This document shows, piece by piece, positions 33,903 to 42,305 of a stretch of DNA of 64,000 nucleotides. The position numbers were made by a program, and so were the translations under genes. The notes beneath the pieces were generated by a model. It had not been told where the DNA came from. It saw only the letters and a program-made list of their open reading frames with translations, and did not search any database. The stretch is from positions 1 through 64,000 of the forward strand of contig NZ_CALHIF010000056.1 of the NCBI RefSeq assembly GCF_938030755.1. The letters run 5' to 3'. Each line of letters opens with the position of its first letter. Positions within the stretch are counted from its first letter, which is position 1. The DNA is from an uncultured Granulicatella sp. GTDB lineage: Bacteria > Bacillota > Bacilli > Lactobacillales > Aerococcaceae.

Positions 33903-34439
33903 ATGATTACACTAATCATTTTATTTTATTTAATCGTTGGAATCTATACGGGCGCTCGTAGAGGATTAACATTACAATTAGTTTATATTGCAGGTTACTT
34001 TATTACGTTTTTAGTGGCAGTATTTACTCATGAAAAGCTAGCTAAATTTTTATCAGTATTTATTCCGTATCCGTCCTATGTTCCAGGAAATCATTTAGCA
34101 ATTTTTTCTCAAGAACAAGCAATGAATTTAGACCAATCATTTTATAGATTGATTTCATTTTTAGTGATTATGATTTTAGGATGGTTAGTGGTTCGTTTCC
34201 TAGGATATATTGCTAGCGAATTAACATTTTTACCGTTATTAAAACAATTTAATACGATTAGCGGTGCGGCATTAGGATTCGTTATGAACTATTTATTTAT
34301 TTATTTCGTGCTTTACGCGATTGCGATGATTCCACTGGCTCCAGCACAAAAAATGATTGAAGGCGGATTGCCAAACTTTATTATTACCAAAACTCCAATT
34401 GTGACACAAATTGTTTCAAGTTGGTTATTACCTAAATAA
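33903..34439 (+). CDS. CvpA family membrane protein
   Basis: A 178-residue protein with four membrane segments and the conserved start LIILFYLIVGIYTGARRGLTLQ. CvpA (colicin V production) proteins are of poorly defined function. It lies between zapA and mutS2, as in Bacillus (yshB). The ribosome site AAGGTAGGG overlaps the zapA stop. Confidence 0.85.
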   Translation: MITLIILFYLIVGIYTGARRGLTLQLVYIAGYFITFLVAVFTHEKLAKFLSVFIPYPSYVPGNHLAIFSQEQAMNLDQSFYRLISFLVIMILGWLVVRFLGYIASELTFLPLLKQFNTISGAALGFVMNYLFIYFVLYAIAMIPLAPAQKMIEGGLPNFIITKTPIVTQIVSSWLLPK

Positions 34440-34446
34440 AAACGAG

Positions 34447-34478
34447 AGCGTGGAACAGATTTGTTCCACGTTTTTTCA
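34447..34478 (+). terminator. Hairpin between cvpA and mutS2
   Basis: GCGTGGAACA and TTGTTCCACG arms, then six T, 16 bases before the mutS2 start. It should reduce, but may not stop, transcription into mutS2. Confidence 0.85.
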
Positions 34479-34493
34479 GAAAGAAGGACTGTT

Positions 34494-36851
34494 ATGAATT
34501 CGAAAATCGAAAAGGTTTTAGAATTTGATAAAATTAGAGCCCAATTAGCAGAATATGCCACCTCCGAAAAAGGAAAGCAAATGATTAAAGAACTTCCAAT
34601 AGAAGTGGAAGAAAAGGCGATTCAAAATAAAATCGAAGAAACTTCAGATGGAGTGGAACTCCTTCGTTTAAAACAAGGAATTCCGATTCCACGGTTGAAA
34701 GATATTAGTGTTGCCTTGAAACGATTGGAATTAGAAGCGGGACTGAATGGGCGCGAATTAAGTGACATTTTACGTGTGTTAACAACAACGCATGAGGTAG
34801 AACGTTTCTTTGAAAAAGTTGAAGAAGAGGAAATTTCTTTAAAGCGCATCCCTCGACTAGTTGAAAAATTAGAAAGTATTCCTGAAGTGACGAAGGAACT
34901 AGAAGCATCGATTCGAGAAGATGGATATGTATTAGATAGTGCGTCTCCTACCTTGCATGGTATTCGAGTAGGCATTCAGAAAACGGAACAAGAGATTCGT
35001 CGCCAAATGGATCAATACCTCACAGGAAAGAATGCCCAGTATTTAAGTGATACGATTATTACGATTCGTAATGACCGCTATGTACTTCCGGTAAAAGCAG
35101 AGTATAAATCTGTTTTTGGAGGTACTGTACATGACCAAAGTGCAACAGGTCAGACTCTCTTCATGGAGCCTCAAGCAGTTGTTAATTTGAATAATAAATT
35201 ACGAGAATATCAAGTCCAAGAAAAGCGTGAAGTCGAACGCATTTTATGGGAACTTTCTCAAAAACTCATGCCATACACGAATTCATTGCATCAAAATCAT
35301 CATGTATTAGCACGATTAGACGTAGTGAATGCAAAGGCTCAATATGCTAATAAAATAAAGGCAACAGAACCTAGTATTGACCGTCAGAATCATGTCGCGC
35401 TTTGGAAAGCATGGCATCCACTATTAGACCGGGAGAAGGCTGTGGCAAACGATATTATTCTTGGAGAAGAGTATCAAGCCATTGTTATTACAGGGCCGAA
35501 TACGGGTGGGAAAACCATTCTCTTGAAGACGGTCGGTGTCATTCAACTGATGGCACAGATGGGACTGTATATTCCTGCTGGTGAAAATAGCCGAGTAAGA
35601 ATCTTTACCGAGATTTTTGCAGATATTGGGGATGAACAATCGATTGAACAAAACCTATCAACGTTCTCTTCTCATATGTCGAATATCGTGTCTATTTTGA
35701 AACAAATCAACGACAAGACCTTGATTTTAATCGACGAAATTGGTTCAGGAACAGATCCACAAGAAGGCTCGTCTCTTGCAATTGCGATTCTCGATTATAT
35801 TGCAAGTAAACAAAGTTATGTGATTGCCTCAACGCACTATCCTGAGTTGAAAGCATACGGTTATGACCGTCCTAAAACCATTAATGCGAGTATGGAATTT
35901 GATGGGGATACCCTTCAACCAACTTATCAACTCTTACTAGGAGTACCAGGGCGTAGTAATGCCTTTGATATTTCAAAACGTCTTGGGCTACCACCTGTCA
36001 TTATCGACCAAGCGCGCGGACTTCTATCTGAAGAAGACCAAGACTTGAATGCGATGATTAGTGACTTGGAACAAAAACGTCGCCGTGCACAGCGTGATGC
36101 CGATAAGATGCGTCATCAATTAGAGTTAAGCACACAGTTATTAGAAGATTTGCAAAAGGAAACGGAACAGTTTAAAGCCAATAAAGCAAGACTTCTAGAA
36201 GAAGCCAAAGAGCGTGCTAATACTTTAATTGAACAAAGTAAGGATGATGCGGATAAAATCTTGTCTGAAATCCGCGAATTACAACTGAGAAGCAAGCAAA
36301 GTACGGTTAAAGAACACGAAATGATTGAGAAGAAGACTGCTTTGACAGACTTGAAACATGAGCAAGCCTTGAAGAAGAATAAAGTCCTTCGTAAAGAAAA
36401 AGCGAAGAAGGCGCTGCAAGTCGGACAAAGTGTCGAAGTTCTTTCATTTGGACAACGCGGAACTCTTGTTGAAAAAGTCAGTGACGAGGAATGGGTTGTT
36501 CAAATGGGGATTATCAAGATGAAGATTGCTATAGAAGACTTAGCCCCAATTGCCGAAACGCAAGAAGCCAAACAACAAGTGATTGTGAAAAGTGCTAGAA
36601 GTAGTCATGTCTCTTCAGAATTAGACTTACGTGGAAAACGATACGAAGAAGCGATGAAGGATTTAGAGTTATATCTGGATGCAGCCATTCTTGCGAACTA
36701 TCCACGTGTCACGATTATTCATGGACGTGGAACAGGAGCCATCCAGCAAGGCGTTCATAAGGTGCTACGTAGCCACCGTTCTGTTGCAAGTTTTGAATTT
36801 GCGCCGATGAATACGGGTGGAAATGGAGCGACCATCGTGACCTTTAAGTAA
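34494..36851 (+). CDS. mutS2: Endonuclease MutS2
   Basis: A 785-residue protein. The MutS core has Walker A GPNTGGKT and Walker B LILIDEIGSGTDPQEG. A long coiled coil (about 510-640) leads to a KOW-like segment and a C-terminal Smr nuclease domain with LDLRGKRYEEA and HGRGTGAI. Recent work shows MutS2 splits collided ribosomes; it also limits recombination. ATG at 34494 has AAGGAC nearby. It is followed by trxA, the standard Bacilli order. Confidence 0.95.
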   Translation: MNSKIEKVLEFDKIRAQLAEYATSEKGKQMIKELPIEVEEKAIQNKIEETSDGVELLRLKQGIPIPRLKDISVALKRLELEAGLNGRELSDILRVLTTTHEVERFFEKVEEEEISLKRIPRLVEKLESIPEVTKELEASIREDGYVLDSASPTLHGIRVGIQKTEQEIRRQMDQYLTGKNAQYLSDTIITIRNDRYVLPVKAEYKSVFGGTVHDQSATGQTLFMEPQAVVNLNNKLREYQVQEKREVERILWELSQKLMPYTNSLHQNHHVLARLDVVNAKAQYANKIKATEPSIDRQNHVALWKAWHPLLDREKAVANDIILGEEYQAIVITGPNTGGKTILLKTVGVIQLMAQMGLYIPAGENSRVRIFTEIFADIGDEQSIEQNLSTFSSHMSNIVSILKQINDKTLILIDEIGSGTDPQEGSSLAIAILDYIASKQSYVIASTHYPELKAYGYDRPKTINASMEFDGDTLQPTYQLLLGVPGRSNAFDISKRLGLPPVIIDQARGLLSEEDQDLNAMISDLEQKRRRAQRDADKMRHQLELSTQLLEDLQKETEQFKANKARLLEEAKERANTLIEQSKDDADKILSEIRELQLRSKQSTVKEHEMIEKKTALTDLKHEQALKKNKVLRKEKAKKALQVGQSVEVLSFGQRGTLVEKVSDEEWVVQMGIIKMKIAIEDLAPIAETQEAKQQVIVKSARSSHVSSELDLRGKRYEEAMKDLELYLDAAILANYPRVTIIHGRGTGAIQQGVHKVLRSHRSVASFEFAPMNTGGNGATIVTFK

Positions 36852-36867
36852 ACCGTGAGCAGAATAG

Positions 36868-36896
36868 TTGGTCACCTTCCGGGGTGTTGCTATACT
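36868..36896 (+). promoter_or_regulatory. Promoter of trxA
   Basis: TTGGTC, 17 bases, then TATACT with an extended TGC before it. trxA therefore has its own promoter. Confidence 0.7.
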
Positions 36897-36927
36897 AGGT
36901 TTATAGAAAAAGGAAAGGATGATTCGA

Positions 36928-37239
36928 ATGGTAAAATCATTAACAGATAAAAACTTTGTAGAAGAAACTAAAGATGGAGTTGTTTTAGTAGATTTTTGGG
37001 CTACATGGTGTGGACCATGTCGTATGCAAGGACCAGTTATTGACCAATTAGACGAGGAAATGGGAGACAAAGTAACTTTCACTAAAGTGGATGTGGACGA
37101 AAACCCTGAAACCGCTCGTGCTTTTGGGATTATGAGCATTCCAACTTTATTAATCAAAAAAGATGGAGAAGTGGTTAATAAAGTAGTTGGCTACCATGCT
37201 AAAGAACAATTAGAAGAATTGTTAGCACAATATTTATAA
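36928..37239 (+). CDS. trxA: Thioredoxin
   Basis: A 103-residue thiol reductant. The active site WCGPC is near residue 28, in DFWATWCGPCRM, and the cis-proline loop reads MSIPTLL. Start chosen at 36928, where AGGAAAGG lies 9 bases upstream; the ATG at 36919 overlaps that site. A normal cytoplasmic thioredoxin, separate from the two thioredoxin-fold proteins near 59 and 61 kb. Confidence 0.95.
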   Translation: MVKSLTDKNFVEETKDGVVLVDFWATWCGPCRMQGPVIDQLDEEMGDKVTFTKVDVDENPETARAFGIMSIPTLLIKKDGEVVNKVVGYHAKEQLEELLAQYL

Positions 37240-37252
37240 AATCATATTTTTG

Positions 37253-37300
37253 AAGGAGTGATGAAGCAAGGAGAACCCTTGTTTTATCACTCCTTTTTTT
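37253..37300 (+). terminator. Terminator after trxA
   Basis: AAGGAGTGAT and ATCACTCCTT arms, with an inner CAAGG/CCTTG pair, then seven T. Confidence 0.9.
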
Positions 37301-37326
37301 ATTTTCAAAATAATTAAAAAAAAGTG

Positions 37327-37355
37327 TTGACAAAATAGTTTTTTAGTTTTATAGT
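37327..37355 (+). promoter_or_regulatory. Promoter of the YtrA-type ABC operon
   Basis: TTGACA, 17 bases, TATAGT. Confidence 0.8.
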
Positions 37356-37375
37356 TAATTACACAAGTAACTAAC
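37354..37375 (+). promoter_or_regulatory. Likely operator of the GntR/YtrA regulator
   Basis: Half sites GTTAATTAC and GTAACTAAC are inverted around ACAA with 8 of 9 positions matched. It overlaps the last bases of the -10 box and the transcription start, ideal for self-repression by the first gene of the operon. Confidence 0.6.
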
Positions 37376-37406
37376 CAACAAACATAAAACTTAAAGGAGG
37401 TGCGTT

Positions 37407-37772
37407 ATGAAATTTGATTTTCAAAGTGATATCCCGTTATTTCAACAAGTAGCCAATCAACTAGAAGAAGAAATCTTCCATGAAGTCTACAAAGAAGGAG
37501 ATCAAGTACCGTCGACAACTGAGATTTCCACAGGGTATCAAATCAATCCAGCAACAGTATTGAAAGGAATGAACTTACTCGTGAGCGAACAAGTATTAGA
37601 AAAAAGAAGAGGCCTTGGAACGTTTGTAGCAGAAGGGGCAAGAAAAATTATTCTAAGCAAAAAGCAAAATGAATTTGCGAATCAGATGGTCCCAAATTTT
37701 TTAAAAGAAGCGCAAGCACTAGGAATTACAAAAGAAGAATTAGTTAAAATTATCGAAGGAGGGTTCCAATAA
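37407..37772 (+). CDS. GntR family regulator, YtrA subfamily
   Basis: A 121-residue protein: a GntR winged helix (about 10-75, with VPSTTEISTGYQINPATVLKG) and only a short helical tail. That small size marks the YtrA subfamily, whose members repress their own ABC operon and respond to cell-wall antibiotics. AAGGAGG precedes the ATG, and the stop overlaps the next start by one base (TAATG). Confidence 0.9.
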   Translation: MKFDFQSDIPLFQQVANQLEEEIFHEVYKEGDQVPSTTEISTGYQINPATVLKGMNLLVSEQVLEKRRGLGTFVAEGARKIILSKKQNEFANQMVPNFLKEAQALGITKEELVKIIEGGFQ

Positions 37773-38623
37773 TGAGTATTGAAGTCAAAGATTTAAAGAA
37801 GAAGTATTTCAAAAAAGAAGCGGTGAAAGGAGCAACGTTCACGATTGAACCAGAAAGTATTATCGGGTTACTTGGACGAAATGGTGCCGGAAAGAGTACA
37901 GTGCTGAATATGATTGCTCGCCGTATCGAAAAGACAAGCGGGGACATCACTCTTGATGGGGTTGACCTTCATAAGAATCCAAATGCGATGCATGAAGTGT
38001 ACTTATCCAGTTCGGATAACTGGTTCCCTCAAGAATATAAATTCAAAGATCTCCTTGCTATCTATCAAGGGACTTACCCAGAATTTGATATGGAATTTGC
38101 CCAAGACCTCATCAAAGTGTTCGATGTGAAGGTGAAAGAAAAATACTCAAAAGCTTCAACAGGGTATAAAAGTATCATGAAAATTATCCTAGCGCTTGCC
38201 AACCCTAGCGAATACATCTTCTTAGATGAACCAGTACTTGGACTGGATGCGAACCACCGCCAACTTTTCAATAAGAAGTTGCTTGAAGCGTATGCGCGCC
38301 GTCCTCGTACATTTGTGATTGCAACCCATTTAATCGAAGAAGTAGCCTCAATTTTAGAAAAAGTCATTGTGATTAAAGACGGAGTAGTGACAGAAGAAGT
38401 ACTGGTCGAAGATGTTCTTCGTAAAGGATACGTCGTTAGTGGAGCGTCTCCATTAGTACAAGAATATGTGGCCGGTAAAAAGATTCTTGAAACAGATCAA
38501 ATCGGAAACCATACAAGAAGCGTAGTGATTGGGCCTAAGGAAGAAGCACAACCTGGATTAGAGTTTTCTCCATTAACCTTACAAGATTACTTTATCTCAA
38601 TCACTCGAAAGGAGAATGAATAA
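37772..38623 (+). CDS. ABC transporter ATP-binding protein, YtrB-like
   Basis: A 283-residue ATPase. Walker A is GRNGAGKST and Walker B is YIFLDEPVLGLDA. The signature segment is degenerate (KASTGYKSIMKI rather than LSGGQ), as in other BcrA/YtrB-type proteins. The C-terminal 70 residues extend beyond the usual domain. Energises the membrane partner encoded next. Known relatives respond to lantibiotics, ramoplanin or vancomycin. Confidence 0.9.
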   Translation: MSIEVKDLKKKYFKKEAVKGATFTIEPESIIGLLGRNGAGKSTVLNMIARRIEKTSGDITLDGVDLHKNPNAMHEVYLSSSDNWFPQEYKFKDLLAIYQGTYPEFDMEFAQDLIKVFDVKVKEKYSKASTGYKSIMKIILALANPSEYIFLDEPVLGLDANHRQLFNKKLLEAYARRPRTFVIATHLIEEVASILEKVIVIKDGVVTEEVLVEDVLRKGYVVSGASPLVQEYVAGKKILETDQIGNHTRSVVIGPKEEAQPGLEFSPLTLQDYFISITRKENE

Positions 38624-38624
38624 G

Positions 38625-39350
38625 ATGAACCGTTTATTATCAGTTGTCAGCATGGGATTAGCAAGAAGATGGAAAACAATTTTAATGTTCTTAGGAATTT
38701 GGTGGATTATTACAAGTTTCTTAATGAAGATTTTTGCAAATGGGGACTTTAGCACATTCGGTACTTATTTCCCAATTTACTTTGATAATGAAATTGCATT
38801 GATTATCTTAATCATTGGGATTGGCTATATCGTTGAACAATTCCGTCTAGAAAGTCAATTAGGATTAACAAGAAAAGAACAAATCGAAAGCTTATTCATC
38901 CAAACGCTTGTCGATTCTGGAATCATCACTTTGATTTACGCCTTATTACTTTCATTAAGAAGTGGAGTTTCATTGGGCTCAGTAACCATTCAATCGCACT
39001 TAGGAGACCTATCTAATCCAGAAAATATTGTGATTAGCATCGCAGTCTTTTTCGTGAAAGTCGTTCTAATTCACCTAATCGCAAATGTTCTTGGAATTGT
39101 GCTTAATAAATTTAATCAAAAAACAGGAATCTATGGACTAGGCCTAGTGTTCTTGATTACTGCATTAATTGGAGGAAGTTTTACTCGCCAAATTAGTGAT
39201 GGCCAAATGCCAGGTTTTGTAACAGCTTTTCTAGAATTTCTTAATATCATTACAACACATAAAGTGGAATCCATTTCTATCGCATTAGTGATTCTAGTGG
39301 CACTTCAAATCCTCGTTACAAGAAAACACCAAAGCATCACTCCAGAATAA
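38625..39350 (+). CDS. ABC transporter membrane subunit of the YtrA operon
   Basis: A 241-residue protein with six hydrophobic segments and no other domain. It resembles ABC-2-type permeases in topology. The ATG at 38625 has GGAGAATG 8-10 bases upstream; the earlier ATG at 38616 is too close. The gene starts one base after the ATPase stop codon. No substrate can be assigned. Confidence 0.75.
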   Translation: MNRLLSVVSMGLARRWKTILMFLGIWWIITSFLMKIFANGDFSTFGTYFPIYFDNEIALIILIIGIGYIVEQFRLESQLGLTRKEQIESLFIQTLVDSGIITLIYALLLSLRSGVSLGSVTIQSHLGDLSNPENIVISIAVFFVKVVLIHLIANVLGIVLNKFNQKTGIYGLGLVFLITALIGGSFTRQISDGQMPGFVTAFLEFLNIITTHKVESISIALVILVALQILVTRKHQSITPE

Positions 39351-39360
39351 AATCTATCCC

Positions 39361-39388
39361 AGAACTCCTGCACTCAGGAGTTCTTTTT
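39361..39388 (+). terminator. Terminator of the YtrA-type operon
   Basis: AGAACTCCTG, a CACT loop, CAGGAGTTCTTTTTG. Confidence 0.92.
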
Positions 39389-39455
39389 GTTTTGGGCGGA
39401 GGTTTTTCCCCTTTCTTTTTTTGGTCTATTAATCGTACTTCAAAAAAGTTGAATG

Positions 39456-39707
39456 CACCAATGTTTGAATGAAAAGGCTAGAGGAGTCAAACGGAGTGCC
39501 TACCGGATTCTATAGTGTGAGTAATAGCGAGTATAACTGATGCGAATTAGCAGTAGTTAGGAATTTATTCCTTACTACTGCTTTGAGGCTCAGTAGGTGA
39601 GAGACCACGGCTCGAACCGCTACAGCTATTACAAACACTATGAAGATATCCGATAAAAGCACGCAGTGCAGACTCTCCAAAGCCTTTTCATTCAAACATT
39701 GAAGGTG
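39456..39707 (-). repeat. Palindromic intergenic element, copy C
   Basis: The outer arms at 39459-39479 and 39681-39701 are a perfect 21-bp inverted repeat. Inside, ACCGGATTCTATAG and ATCCG pair around a conserved TCTTC bulge. On the minus strand the core reads GGTTCGAGCC (39609-39618), GGTCTCTCACCT and GAGCCTCAAA (39582-39591). The internal hairpin 39550-39581 has arms GCAGTAGTTAGGAA and TTCCTTACTACTGC, next to TAATTCGCAT. It separates two rightward operons. Confidence 0.88.
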
Positions 39708-39780
39708 TTTAAAAGGTATTTATTGGTTGGTTAACTTTTTCATAAACAAAACCACATTTGAATCAGCGTCACGCGAACTA

Positions 39781-39789
39781 TGGTATACT
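39781..39789 (+). promoter_or_regulatory. Extended -10 before murI-rdgB
   Basis: TGGTATACT, 33 bases before the start codon. Confidence 0.55.
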
Positions 39790-39822
39790 ATAGAAGACAA
39801 AAGATAGAGAGGTTGGCAAAAT

Positions 39823-41271
39823 ATGAAAAGACCAATTGGATTTATTGATTCTGGTGTTGGAGGCTTAACGGTTCTCAAAGAAGCCTTAAAACAATTACCA
39901 AACGAATCAATGATCTTCTTAGGAGATTCTGCTCGTTGCCCATATGGGACAAGACCGAAAGAAGAGATTCGCCAATATACGTTGGAAATGGTGCAATTTT
40001 TACTACAAAAGAATATAAAAATGCTGGTCATTGCCTGTAATACGGCTACAGCAGTCGTCTTAGAGGAATTACAACAAACTTTAGAGATTCCGGTGGTGGG
40101 AGTGATTCAACCAGGAAGCTTGGCGGCTATCAAGCAAACATCTAATGACCGAATCGGAGTATTGGGGACGAATGCTACCATTTCAAGTAAAGTGTATCCA
40201 AAAACAATGCATGACAAGAATAAGAACATTCAAGTATTTGATATTGCTTGTCCAAACTTTGTTCCACTTGTCGAAAATAATCAATCGGACACCCCAGAAG
40301 CTTGGGAAATTGTAAATGAAACCCTCAAACCATTAGAAGGAACCAATGTAGATACAGTAATTTTGGGTTGTACACATTATCCGCTTTTAAGAAAAACGAT
40401 TCAAAAAGTTGTTGGAAATCAAGTTTCCTTGATTGATTCAGGTGCAGAAACGGTTTCTAGTGTGAGTGCTCTTTTAGATTATTGTAAGCTCAGTGAAACT
40501 CCTGAAACCAATCCAAATCCTACTTTAGAAATTTATACAACGGGAGATGCAACACTTTTTGAAGAGATTGCTGAAAATTGGCTCCATAGAAAAAGATTAG
40601 AGGTGAAGAGGGTGACTTTAGAGGAAAAATTAACGCCTATTCAACTTGACAAAGAAATTGTTATTGCAACGAATAATGTTGGAAAAGCAAAAGAATTTGC
40701 CAAAATTTTTGAACCAAAGGGCTATAAGGTTAAAACCTTAAAAGATTTCCCAGAATTAGATGAAGTAGAAGAAACAGGAACGACTTTTGAGGAAAATGCG
40801 AGACTGAAAGCAGAAACGATTGCGAATGCTTTACAAACAATTGTTTTAGCAGATGATTCAGGACTTTGTGTAGATGCCCTAGAAGGACTTCCAGGAGTTT
40901 ATTCAGCCAGATTTGCGGGAGAAGCGAAGAATGATGCGGCTAATAATGCAAAACTGTTATCAGAACTAGGTGGACTTAAAGGAAAGGAAAGGGCAGCTCA
41001 TTTCACGTGTTGTTTAGTATTGGCAGCGCCTTTTCAGGAATCACTTGTAGTACAGGCAGAATGTCACGGAGAAATTGCTACTTTACCGTCAGGAGACAGT
41101 GGATTTGGTTATGATCCATTATTTTTAGTGCCAGAGTACCAAAAAACATTTGCAGAACTAGGAATGGATATCAAAAATAAAATTAGCCACCGCGCAAAAG
41201 CGATTGAATTATTGGTTGGAAAATGGGAACAATGGACAAACTCTTTAGGAGATGTGGAGGAAACCGAATGA
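39823..41271 (+). CDS. Bifunctional glutamate racemase / XTP-dITP pyrophosphatase fusion
   Basis: A 482-residue fusion. Residues 1-265 are MurI: DSGVGGLTV, catalytic cysteines in ACNTAT and LGCTHYPLL. It makes D-glutamate for peptidoglycan. Residues from about 277 are RdgB/HAM1: ATNNVGKAKEF, LADDSGLCVDAL and SHRAKA, which removes ITP, XTP and their deoxy forms. In B. subtilis racE, ysnA (rdgB) and ysnB are three adjacent genes; here the first two are joined by an about 12-residue linker. No frameshift or internal start is visible at the junction. Confidence 0.93.
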   Translation: MKRPIGFIDSGVGGLTVLKEALKQLPNESMIFLGDSARCPYGTRPKEEIRQYTLEMVQFLLQKNIKMLVIACNTATAVVLEELQQTLEIPVVGVIQPGSLAAIKQTSNDRIGVLGTNATISSKVYPKTMHDKNKNIQVFDIACPNFVPLVENNQSDTPEAWEIVNETLKPLEGTNVDTVILGCTHYPLLRKTIQKVVGNQVSLIDSGAETVSSVSALLDYCKLSETPETNPNPTLEIYTTGDATLFEEIAENWLHRKRLEVKRVTLEEKLTPIQLDKEIVIATNNVGKAKEFAKIFEPKGYKVKTLKDFPELDEVEETGTTFEENARLKAETIANALQTIVLADDSGLCVDALEGLPGVYSARFAGEAKNDAANNAKLLSELGGLKGKERAAHFTCCLVLAAPFQESLVVQAECHGEIATLPSGDSGFGYDPLFLVPEYQKTFAELGMDIKNKISHRAKAIELLVGKWEQWTNSLGDVEETE

Positions 41272-41816
41272 AAATAGTCATTGTCAGTGATAATCATGGT
41301 CAAGAGTTGACGCTCAAGAAAATTTTTGATCATTTTTCTGGAGAAAAAGTAACTTTTGTTCATACAGGGGATTCTGAGTTTCCTTATAAGGATGGATTAT
41401 TATCTCATTGTGTGAGAGTTACAGGAAATTGTGATTATGATATCGAGTATCCTGAGTTTGAGGTGTTTGAAGTAGAAGGCATTACGTTCTTTGTCACTCA
41501 TGGGCATCATCAATATGTAAATGCTGGAAGAGAGTATTTAGCAAATATGGCTAAAGAAAAAGGGGCTAGTATAGCTTTGTACGGGCACACTCATAAGCTT
41601 AATGCAGAGACTGTTGATGGAGTTTTATGTATTAATTCAGGATCAACGAATTTTCCAAGAGGGACTTATGCAGGAACAGCGAGCTATGCTGTATTAGAGA
41701 TTTTATCAAAAGAACGAATTCGTTTAACGTATTATACGACGAAGCATGAAGTATTAGATGATTTAGTTTTAAACTATACTTGGAGCCCTGAAGGAGGTTA
41801 TACGCTTGATTCATAA
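41268..41816 (+). CDS. YfcE/YsnB-type metallophosphodiesterase
   Basis: A 182-residue calcineurin-like phosphoesterase. Metal ligands appear in SDNHG, HTGDSE, VTGNCD, THGHH and YGHTH. The start overlaps the upstream stop (ATGA), and GGAGG lies before it, so it is translationally coupled to the fusion gene. Relatives cleave phosphodiesters in vitro; the in vivo substrate is not settled. Confidence 0.9.
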   Translation: MKIVIVSDNHGQELTLKKIFDHFSGEKVTFVHTGDSEFPYKDGLLSHCVRVTGNCDYDIEYPEFEVFEVEGITFFVTHGHHQYVNAGREYLANMAKEKGASIALYGHTHKLNAETVDGVLCINSGSTNFPRGTYAGTASYAVLEILSKERIRLTYYTTKHEVLDDLVLNYTWSPEGGYTLDS

Positions 41817-42270
41817 GAGAATACAAGAATTATTATTGGAAAACCGAGAGCAGCTCTTTATTGATGCTGAGAATGTAGCGATTCTACAAGAAGACCATAC
41901 ATTAGAGCATGCCATGTTAGTTCTTACGAATGTACGATATTCTTTAATTCCTGTTTTGAATAAAGAAAATCAAATTGTCGGCTTAGTGTCTTTAGCGATG
42001 ATTTTGCAGAAGATTACTGGAGTCGAGCAAATTCATATGAATCAACTCAGTAAGTATAAAGTTCGTGATGTCATGAAGACGGAGTTTCCAACGATTTTCG
42101 TTGATACGGATATGGAAGATGTATTGAGGGATTTAGTGGATCAAAGTTTTATTTGTATTACAAATGAAAACCAAGAATTTTTAGGAATTGTGACTAGAAA
42201 AGAAGTATTGAAACGCATTAATTTCATGGTTCATGAATTAACTAGAGAATTTGATTTAGTTGAAAAATAA
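41806..42270 (+). CDS. Twin CBS-domain protein, CbpB/YkuL-like
   Basis: A 154-residue protein made of two CBS motifs (about 15-75 and 80-145), with the YkuL-like start KRIQELLLENREQLFI. In Listeria and Bacillus this family (CbpB, DarB) binds cyclic di-AMP and, when free, activates the (p)ppGpp synthetase Rel. The start is TTG at 41806, with AAGGAGG 8 bases upstream and inside the previous gene, giving an 11-base overlap. Coupled to the phosphoesterase. Confidence 0.85.
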   Translation: MIHKRIQELLLENREQLFIDAENVAILQEDHTLEHAMLVLTNVRYSLIPVLNKENQIVGLVSLAMILQKITGVEQIHMNQLSKYKVRDVMKTEFPTIFVDTDMEDVLRDLVDQSFICITNENQEFLGIVTRKEVLKRINFMVHELTREFDLVEK

Positions 42271-42305
42271 AAAAGAAGGCGAAAATTTTTCGCCTTCTTT
42301 TATTT
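42269..42305. terminator. Bidirectional terminator between cbpB and mscS
   Basis: AAAAGAAGGCGAAAA and TTTTCGCCTTCTTTT arms. The right T run abuts the stop of the opposing gene. Confidence 0.92.
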
